From Spirochaetales bacterium (GTDB taxonomy: Bacteria > Spirochaetota > Spirochaetia > Sphaerochaetales > Sphaerochaetaceae): 35,250 bases of DNA. The position numbers were made by a program, and so were the translations under genes. Where the stretch lies: assembly GCA_012838895.1 (NCBI GenBank), contig DUOJ01000019.1, positions 1 to 35,250 of the forward strand, in the 5' to 3' direction. The notes below the pieces were generated by a model. The model was not told the DNA's origin, searched no databases, and saw only the letters and a list, made by a program, of their open reading frames with translations. Shown piece by piece: positions 29,931-35,250 of this stretch. Each line of letters starts with the position of its first letter. The first letter of the stretch is position 1.

Positions 29931-30272
29931 ATGACGACTCTCGATAAGGTCAAATTATTAGAACAACGTATCATTAAGGCGACCATCTTAATACACAATC
30001 TCGAAACTAAAATCGAGGAGTTGAACGATGAAATTGAGGTCCTCTCTGTCCACAATACCGAGCTCCAAAAGTATGCCGATACATTTAGTGCTGACAGCCA
30101 GCTTATTGCAGAGAGTATCAGTAATGCTCTTGACCATCTCGACACAATTGAAGGACTTGATGAGATTGAAATTCTCGATTCACTCAGTGAAGATTTAGCC
30201 GTAGCCGATCGTTTTACCGATGGTGAAGGTCAAACTATTGACGAAGTCTCCCTCGACGATCTCAGGTATTAA
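29931..30272 (+). CDS. Small coiled-coil, ZapB-like protein
   Basis: 113 residues. The first ~60 residues form a strong coiled coil (KVKLLEQRIIKATILIHNLETKIEELNDEIEVLSVHNTELQ), as in ZapB-like cell-division proteins; the rest is acidic with IEGLDEIEILDSLSEDL and no known motif. No signal peptide or membrane helix. AGGAGG lies upstream of the ATG, 26 bp after rplT, and a strong terminator follows its stop, so it is the last gene of the infC operon. ZapB assignment rests on layout only. Confidence 0.75.
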   Translation: MTTLDKVKLLEQRIIKATILIHNLETKIEELNDEIEVLSVHNTELQKYADTFSADSQLIAESISNALDHLDTIEGLDEIEILDSLSEDLAVADRFTDGEGQTIDEVSLDDLRY

Positions 30273-30290
30273 ATCTTAGAGCAAAAAGGT

Positions 30291-30320
30291 AAAACGGAAC
30301 CAAACGGTTCCGTTTTCTTT
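30291..30320 (+). terminator. Terminator of the infC operon
   Basis: Stem AAAACGGAACC / GGTTCCGTTTT with loop AAAC, followed by CTTT. Confidence 0.88.
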
Positions 30321-30342
30321 ACTACTATGGTATCATTCAAGA

Positions 30343-30540
30343 AGGTTTATTGGGGGCTGCGGTTGCTGTGATGCGTGAGTTCTCTTGGCTCAAACAACAC
30401 AAATGGGATCCGGTATAGTTGAGTTGAATTGCTCCTGGGGAGTTACTCCTTTTTAGGGAACAGAATGCTCGACACCTAGTTTCCCCCTTGGACCTTAGGT
30501 TCAAGAGATAACCTGAGCAGCACCGCAGTCCTCTTCTTAT
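30343..30540 (+). ncRNA. ssrS: Probable 6S RNA
   Basis: A 230-bp gap without a gene holds a sequence whose two ends pair: GGGGCTGCGGTTGCTG near 30352 with CAGCACCGCAGTCC near 30520. Just before the 3' arm lies CCTTGGACCTTAGGTTCAAG, followed by AGATAACC, closely resembling the conserved 3' segment of 6S RNAs (CCTTGAACCAAGGGTTCAAGGGTTAC in E. coli). Length near 190 nt and the long closing stem fit. 6S RNA binds the housekeeping RNA polymerase and mimics an open promoter in stationary phase. Ends are approximate; a TATCAT -10 at 30331 would start it near 30343. SRP RNA, tmRNA and RNase P RNA were considered and lack their signatures here. Confidence 0.75.
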
Positions 30541-30553
30541 AAGGGAATAATCG

Positions 30554-31675
30554 ATGCAAAACTTAGATGACGTAGTGTTCATAACCCTCCCCGACGGGTT
30601 TGGACAAGAGATTGAAGGATTTTCCTTCGACCCGACGATTGAGCTTCCGGTCCAAATAGCTGATGGGAGGGAGGAGATTACTACCGACGAGGGAATCTCC
30701 TTCGCCATGATAGCTGCCGGTCTTATAAAGGTGATTGCCCACAACCAAAACCATCCCCATACCGCCTACTACCGCAATCTTCTCTTCAACTTGCAACCTG
30801 ACATTGTTAAAGAGTTGCAATTGGCAGCTATTGCCAGGGTCAATGCCGAAGATTACGACTTTGCTGAGGAGCTCTTCAGTGCCGCCCTCAACTTAAACCG
30901 CGAAGAACCTCAACTCTTTGTAAACCTCTCCCTAGTCTATGGACAAATGGCCCGTAAAGCCCGCGACGACAAGAAACAAGAGCTCTACGATGAGGCCATA
31001 GAGAAGCAATTACAAACACTGCGAGAAGGGGTAGATCTCCACCCCAATTCAGAGCTTCTTTTATCTGAATATGGGGTGTTAAACCTCTTTCTTGGGAACG
31101 ACGAAATAGCCCTTAAATACCTCAACAGCTACCTCAAAGTAGCTCAAGAGGGGGAGAAGAGGGACCTCATTGGAAAACAGGTCAATCAACTTACCGAGCG
31201 GATAGACAACGAAAAGACCCTCTTTGCCGCTTTCGATGCAATGCAGATGGGGCAAGATGAGAGGGCCCTAGCCCTCAGTGAAACCTTCATTACCAACGAT
31301 AAACATCAGTGGGGTGCTTGGTTTATTAAAGGGTGGGCCCACCGTCGCCTAGGCGACTACCAGAGCTCACAGGCGGCATTTCTCCGCTGCTTAGAGCTAG
31401 GAGAAGAGAATGCCGATATCTACAACGAACTCTCTATTTGTGCCCTTGAATTGGGCAACAGAGAGCTCTCTAAGGATTACTTAGAGATTGCCCTCGAACT
31501 CGAAGAGGATAATGTTAAGCTCTTAAGCAACCTCGCCTTTATCCATATGCGTGACGGCGAGTTTAATCGTGCCTATGAACTTATGGAGAGGGGCCTAGCC
31601 ATCGACCCTAACGACCCAGCTATCCAATTCCTACAGAGTGAGCTCACCAGAGAGGGGGACGAGGGTGAAGAGTGA
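30554..31675 (+). CDS. TPR-repeat protein
   Basis: 373 residues. The N-terminal ~80 have no recognised motif; from about 95 on there are tandem helical TPR-like repeats (AIARVNAEDYDFAEELFSAALNLNREEPQ; AWFIKGWAHRRLGDYQSSQAAFLRCLELGEENADIYNELSICALELGN; LSNLAFIHMRDGEFNRAYELMERGLAIDPNDP). Such scaffolds bind partner proteins. Cytoplasmic by lack of signal. An AGGGAA lies before the ATG. Its stop lies inside tsaE (11-bp overlap), which places it in one translational unit with tsaE and tsaB; a link to t6A synthesis is only positional. Probably read from the 6S RNA promoter region, since no terminator separates them. Confidence 0.85.
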   Translation: MQNLDDVVFITLPDGFGQEIEGFSFDPTIELPVQIADGREEITTDEGISFAMIAAGLIKVIAHNQNHPHTAYYRNLLFNLQPDIVKELQLAAIARVNAEDYDFAEELFSAALNLNREEPQLFVNLSLVYGQMARKARDDKKQELYDEAIEKQLQTLREGVDLHPNSELLLSEYGVLNLFLGNDEIALKYLNSYLKVAQEGEKRDLIGKQVNQLTERIDNEKTLFAAFDAMQMGQDERALALSETFITNDKHQWGAWFIKGWAHRRLGDYQSSQAAFLRCLELGEENADIYNELSICALELGNRELSKDYLEIALELEEDNVKLLSNLAFIHMRDGEFNRAYELMERGLAIDPNDPAIQFLQSELTREGDEGEE

Positions 31676-32093
31676 AATCTACCTAAGCCACAGTGAAGAG
31701 GCGACAAGGGCCTTTGGGCGCCGACTCGTCACCCTCCTACCAAAGGGGGGAATTATCTCCTTAACCGGCCCCTTAGGTTCAGGTAAAAGTGTAATCGCTA
31801 AAGGGGTTGCTGAAGGACTTAAGATTGAAGAGGCGATTGTGAGCCCCACCTTTACCCTCGTCCAGGAGTATGATGGAATCCTCCCCCTCACCCACCTCGA
31901 CCTCTACCGTCTAGATGGAGTTGAAGATTTTGAGGGAATAGGGGGAGAAGAGCTCCTCTACCGCGAGGGGTTTGTGTTGATAGAGTGGGGAGAGAAGATT
32001 GAACAACTCCTCCCCTCTTCAACCATTGAGATCACACTCACAATTGGGACCGAGGGAGAGAGAAAAATTGAACTTAAAGGGGTCTCTTTGTGA
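31665..32093 (+). CDS. tsaE: tRNA threonylcarbamoyladenosine biosynthesis ATPase TsaE
   Basis: 142-residue P-loop ATPase of the t6A37 tRNA modification complex (with TsaB, TsaC, TsaD). Seen: Walker A GPLGSGKS, SPTFTLVQEYDG, HLDLYRLDG and FVLIEWGEKI, all TsaE signatures. The GTG at 31665 is used because it gives the normal N-terminus (KSEIYLSHSEEATRAF) and overlaps the TPR gene by only 11 bp; the track start adds nine unlikely residues. Followed by tsaB with a GTGA overlap. Confidence 0.93.
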   Translation: MKSEIYLSHSEEATRAFGRRLVTLLPKGGIISLTGPLGSGKSVIAKGVAEGLKIEEAIVSPTFTLVQEYDGILPLTHLDLYRLDGVEDFEGIGGEELLYREGFVLIEWGEKIEQLLPSSTIEITLTIGTEGERKIELKGVSL

Positions 32094-32779
32094 AGACATT
32101 AGCGATAGAGAGTTCAGGTGAACTGTTACACATAACCATTGAGAATAATGGCCAGTTTATCAGCCAAACTCGACTCAACGATAAAAGCTTTAGTGAAGTT
32201 ATAATGGAAGAAGTGGTCACCCTCTGTGAGAAGGTGAATCTAAAACTTAAAGAGTTAGAACTGGTTGTAACCGCACGTGGTCCCGGCTCCTTCACCTCCC
32301 TTAGAGTGGGATATGCAAGTGCTAAAGGGATCGCCATGGCAGCGAATATCCCCCTAGTTAGCCTCTCCACCCTCCAAATCTTAGCCTATCCGCTCAAAGA
32401 GTTAAGAATGCCCATTCTGGCCGCTTTAGATGCTAAGAAGGGGCGCTACTACTGTGCCCTCTTTGAGGGTGGCAACCGCTTGAGTGACGACCTAGATGCC
32501 ACAATCGAAGAGATTGTGGCCTTAATCGCCCCTTTTAAAGAGGTTTTAATCACCGGGGTAGAGAGCGAAGCGCTCTATAACAAGCTGTGTGATGAAATCA
32601 CAAAAGGGGCACTAAGTACAAAAATTTACAGAGATGAACTTATTTATCGTGATTTAGGCGAATCTATGATTAAATTGGGTAAAAAATTGTACTTAGACCA
32701 AGGAGGAGACCCCCCCTCTAAAGGACCCACCTATGTTCGAAAGAGCGATGCTGAAGTATCCTTAGAGGGTAGAATTTAA
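32090..32779 (+). CDS. tsaB: tRNA threonylcarbamoyladenosine biosynthesis protein TsaB
   Basis: 229-residue actin-fold scaffold of the t6A complex. Seen: N-terminal LAIESSGELLHI, VVTARGPGSFTSLRVGYASAKGIAMA (family hallmark) and a central ILAALDAKKGRYYCALF. Starts with GTG in a GTGA overlap with tsaE, so translation is coupled; AAAGGGG lies upstream. The N-terminal residue usually written as TD (in LAIDTS) is ES here, a small departure. Confidence 0.93.
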   Translation: MKTLAIESSGELLHITIENNGQFISQTRLNDKSFSEVIMEEVVTLCEKVNLKLKELELVVTARGPGSFTSLRVGYASAKGIAMAANIPLVSLSTLQILAYPLKELRMPILAALDAKKGRYYCALFEGGNRLSDDLDATIEEIVALIAPFKEVLITGVESEALYNKLCDEITKGALSTKIYRDELIYRDLGESMIKLGKKLYLDQGGDPPSKGPTYVRKSDAEVSLEGRI

Positions 32780-32803
32780 TAATTATTAGTTAAGAGGATA
32801 GAG

Positions 32804-33748
32804 ATGAGTGAAAAACAACCTGACGTAATTATAATTGGAGGAGGCGCTGCCGGCCTCTCAGCGGCCCAGTATGCAGCTCGAGCTGGTCTAGAGACCCATC
32901 TATTTGAGGAGATGGCTCCTGGTGGACTCCTCCTGAACATCGATATTTTGGAGAACTACCCCGGTTACGACAAACCCATAAGTGGTTTTGAACTCGCTGA
33001 TAACTTCTCCAAGCAAGCTGAACAATTTGGTGTTGTGATTCATTATGGGGGAATTGAGAGCCTCAAACGTAACGACGAAGGGTACTTTGTAGTCACCAGT
33101 GACGATGGGATCTTCACCGTCCCTGCTGTTATTCTAGCAACTGGGGCCAAGCGACGCGAATTAGGGGCTCCCGGTGAGATAGAGTACCAAGGAAAAGGGG
33201 TCTCTTACTGTGCCACTTGTGATGGCCCCTTTTTCAAAGGGAAAAGGATGTTGGTGGTGGGTGGGGGCGACTCGGCCTGTACTGAAGCCCTCTTTTTGAG
33301 CAAACTAAGCGACCAGATCGTTATAATCCACCGCAAAGATCGCTTTAGAGCCCAACGCTCGCTTGCTAACAACGTTGAACACAACAAAAACATTGAGACC
33401 CGCTTTATGCACACCGTTAATGAGATTAAAGGGGATGGCAAAAAAGTCACCTCCGTCTCCCTCCACGATAGTGCCAACAACCGCGACTACGAAGAGGCGT
33501 TTGACGCTGTCTTCGTCTTTATCGGCTCAGACCCTAGAGTCGACCTAGTGCCTGATGTTGAACTCGATGACGCTGGTTATATTGTCACCGATGAGTTGAT
33601 GCGCACCTCAATTCCTGGACTCTTTGCAGTGGGCGATGTACGCAACACCCCCTTTAGACAGGTGGTCACCTCAGCGGCTGATGGAGCAGTGGCAGCCCAC
33701 GCTGCTAACGAATATATTGACGAGTTGAGGGGTCAAGCCTACGTTTAA
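32804..33748 (+). CDS. trxB: Thioredoxin reductase
   Basis: 314-residue FAD/NADPH thioredoxin reductase. Seen: FAD motif VIIIGGGAAGLSAAQYAARAG, the active-site disulfide CATCD (about 133), NADPH motif VVGGGDSACTEALFL and the closing PGLFAVGDVRNTPFRQV. It reduces thioredoxin, hence supports the peroxiredoxin in this window. GAGGATAGAG lies before the ATG. Follows tsaB by 24 bp, probably the same transcript. The residues after NADPH motif (HRKDRFRAQ) carry the Arg pair expected for NADPH rather than NADH use. Confidence 0.95.
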   Translation: MSEKQPDVIIIGGGAAGLSAAQYAARAGLETHLFEEMAPGGLLLNIDILENYPGYDKPISGFELADNFSKQAEQFGVVIHYGGIESLKRNDEGYFVVTSDDGIFTVPAVILATGAKRRELGAPGEIEYQGKGVSYCATCDGPFFKGKRMLVVGGGDSACTEALFLSKLSDQIVIIHRKDRFRAQRSLANNVEHNKNIETRFMHTVNEIKGDGKKVTSVSLHDSANNRDYEEAFDAVFVFIGSDPRVDLVPDVELDDAGYIVTDELMRTSIPGLFAVGDVRNTPFRQVVTSAADGAVAAHAANEYIDELRGQAYV

Positions 33749-33761
33749 AGCCTAAATTCCC

Positions 33762-33790
33762 TTGACGTCATCCCTTTAACAGAGTCTAAT
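33762..33790 (+). promoter_or_regulatory. Predicted glgA promoter
   Basis: TTGACG, 17-bp spacer, TCTAAT; five of six at both boxes. The -10 ends 5 bp before the glgA ATG, so the predicted start site coincides with the start codon. Confidence 0.65.
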
Positions 33791-33795
33791 TAGTT

Positions 33796-35232
33796 ATGAG
33801 AATAATGATGATCTCCAGTGAAGCAGTCCCCTACTCTAAATCGGGAGGCTTGGGGGATGTAGCCTCTTCCCTCTCCTATGCTTTGGGAGAGCTTGGTCAC
33901 GATGTTAGATTGGTAATCCCCAACTACGGATTGACTGACGACACCCAATTTGAGACCCTACCCTTCAGTGCTAAGGTCAAAATTGGCCACAAAACTGAGA
34001 CGATTAACTTTAAAGAGAAGAGTGATGGTCCCGTTAAAATCTACCTAATTGACCACATTTGGTTTAGTGGACGCCAAGGCATCTATGGGGATAGTGCCTA
34101 CGCCCCCTATAATGACAATCTGGTCCGTTTCACCCTTTTAACTAAGGGGGCCCTAGAACTTTGTAAAAACTTAAAATGGACACCCGAGATCTTCCATGGT
34201 CACGACTGGACGAGTGGCTTTCTACCCCAGCTTGTTAAGAGGGAAAATTTTAGTGACTCAAAAGTTGTTTTCACAATCCACAACCTCGCCTACCAGGGGG
34301 TCTTTCCCCGCCTAGACCTCCTTTTAGCTGATGTGGGGGTCGATGAATCCTTTTTTGAAGAGAGTGGAAAAACTAAACGGGTCAATATGATGAAAGCTGC
34401 CCTTGAGGGGGCCGATGTAATTACCACTGTTAGCCCCTCTTATGCTAATGAGATTCAAGAAGAGGAGTATGGGTGTGGTCTAGATGGGTTACTTAGAAGG
34501 CGTCGCAAAGAGCTCTTTGGAATCTTGAACGGAATCGATACCAAAGAGTGGGACCCTGACACAGACCCCCTTTTGAAGCACCACTACAATGCTAACAATT
34601 TAGAGGGGAAAGCCCTCTTAAAGAGGGAGTTGCAACAACGTTTCAATCTCGACATTGACCCCAACGTCCCCCTCATCTCGATGATTAGTAGAATTACAGA
34701 GCAGAAAGGTTTTGTGGAACTCCTCCAAGGCTCCCCCTCAACCTTAGAGCAGATTGTAGGTGACCTCCCCCTCCAGTTTCTAATTATTGGAACAGGTAAT
34801 AAAGAGATGGGAGAGGCGCTAAAGGCCCTTGCAGAACTCCACTCCAACCTCTCAGTTAACCTAATTTTTAGCAATGAAGCAGCCCACTTGGCTGAAGCAG
34901 GGAGCGATTTCTTCTTAATGCCCAGTCGCTATGAGCCGTGTGGATTAAATCAGATGTACTCGCTCAGGTATGGTACAATACCTATAGCAAGACGCACTGG
35001 TGGACTACGCGACTCAATTGTCGATATTAGTCAAACAGAGGGGACAGGAATCCTCTTTGATGAACTCTCTATGGGGGAGATATATGGGGCAGTGGAGAGG
35101 GCTGTCACCCTCTATAAGAGTGACTATGAGAGGTTTATAACTATTCGGAAGCGGGGAATGGGAGTCGATTTTTCGTGGTTGAATTCGGCCCAAGAGTATG
35201 TGAGAATCTATAATAAAGTTTTAAAGGGGTAA
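33796..35232 (+). CDS. glgA: Glycogen synthase (ADP-glucose, GT5)
   Basis: 478-residue glycosyltransferase family 5 enzyme that extends glycogen from ADP-glucose. Seen: the N-terminal substrate motif SKSGGLGDV (Lys15), FHGHDWTSGFLP, TIHNLAYQGVFP, and the C-terminal catalytic region FLMPSRYEPCGLNQMYSLRYGTIPIARRTGGLRD. Length is normal. No Shine-Dalgarno is present, and the promoter predicts transcription starting at the ATG, so it is probably translated from a leaderless mRNA. An overlapping next gene starts 4 bp after its stop. Glycogen storage fits a fermentative lifestyle. Confidence 0.96.
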   Translation: MRIMMISSEAVPYSKSGGLGDVASSLSYALGELGHDVRLVIPNYGLTDDTQFETLPFSAKVKIGHKTETINFKEKSDGPVKIYLIDHIWFSGRQGIYGDSAYAPYNDNLVRFTLLTKGALELCKNLKWTPEIFHGHDWTSGFLPQLVKRENFSDSKVVFTIHNLAYQGVFPRLDLLLADVGVDESFFEESGKTKRVNMMKAALEGADVITTVSPSYANEIQEEEYGCGLDGLLRRRRKELFGILNGIDTKEWDPDTDPLLKHHYNANNLEGKALLKRELQQRFNLDIDPNVPLISMISRITEQKGFVELLQGSPSTLEQIVGDLPLQFLIIGTGNKEMGEALKALAELHSNLSVNLIFSNEAAHLAEAGSDFFLMPSRYEPCGLNQMYSLRYGTIPIARRTGGLRDSIVDISQTEGTGILFDELSMGEIYGAVERAVTLYKSDYERFITIRKRGMGVDFSWLNSAQEYVRIYNKVLKG

Positions 35233-35236
35233 ACCA

Positions 35237-35250
35237 ATGGGAAAGAAGAA
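35237..35250 (+). CDS. Start of a further gene, cut by the window edge
   Basis: ATG (MGKKK...) 4 bp after the glgA stop, with AAAGGGG six bases upstream. Only four full codons are visible, so no product can be named. Confidence 0.5.

Noticed and set aside
30337-30820. Minus-strand ORFs 30337..30744 and 30563..30820
   Set aside because: Antisense to the probable 6S RNA and the TPR gene; no ribosome-binding site and no protein motif.
34628-34640. Single TGCAACAA inside glgA
   Set aside because: Unpaired and in coding sequence, so not counted as another copy of the tandem regulatory element.
1-35250. CRISPR arrays, insertion sequences, prophage genes, toxin-antitoxin pairs
   Set aside because: I looked for regularly spaced repeats, transposase motifs, integrases and small paired genes; none was found. 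The window is mostly metabolic and housekeeping genes.

Overview
The window carries about 40 genes of an anaerobic bacterium that meets some oxygen. The evidence is a purine-fermentation cluster, FeoAB ferrous-iron uptake, a Dps-like ferritin, a peroxiredoxin and thioredoxin/thioredoxin reductase, with no respiratory genes. Gene order and content would fit a host-associated or sediment spirochaete, or a similar fermentative anaerobe. That placement is inference; no taxon-specific marker in the window settles it.

Region 1 (about 1-17.2 kb) is purine salvage and catabolism. A truncated NCS2 purine permease faces adenine deaminase (adeC). A long minus-strand block resembles the E. coli yge/ygf/ssnA cluster: ygfK, ssnA, ygeY, an 8-oxoguanine deaminase-like amidohydrolase, ygfM, xdhD and finally ygeW. 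A divergent PLP enzyme of the threonine-synthase type stands where a YgeX-type ammonia-lyase might be expected. Read together: purine bases enter, are deaminated and hydroxylated towards xanthine/urate (AdeC, 8-oxoguanine deaminase, YgfM-XdhD), and are then reduced and opened by YgfK, SsnA, YgeY and YgeW, with the PLP enzyme perhaps acting on an amino-acid end product. The ygeW and ygfK promoters share a tandem TGCAACAA element with a 10-bp period, placed exactly 30 nt upstream of each -10 box. It is the best candidate here for an undescribed regulatory system.

Region 2 (17.2-21.2 kb) is mixed: a membrane-anchored coiled-coil protein, an HxlR-like regulator / nicotinamidase / unknown-protein set, a Dps-like ferritin, a flavodoxin-ferredoxin protein, an A+T-rich stretch with the 3' remnant of a gene and its terminator, and tRNA-Leu(UAA).

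Region 3 (21.2-26 kb) is iron and redox: feoA-feoA-feoB plus a small FeoB-associated Cys-rich protein behind a strong promoter with an inverted repeat at the predicted start site, a Crp/Fnr-type regulator, thioredoxin, and a peroxiredoxin whose promoter holds a perfect 10-1-10 palindrome.

Region 4 (26-35.25 kb) is mainly housekeeping: tatD, an unknown exported protein, class II aldolase, infC-rpmI-rplT with a small coiled-coil gene, a probable 6S RNA, a TPR protein followed by tsaE-tsaB, trxB, and glgA, which appears to be leaderless. The first codons of one more gene lie at the right edge.
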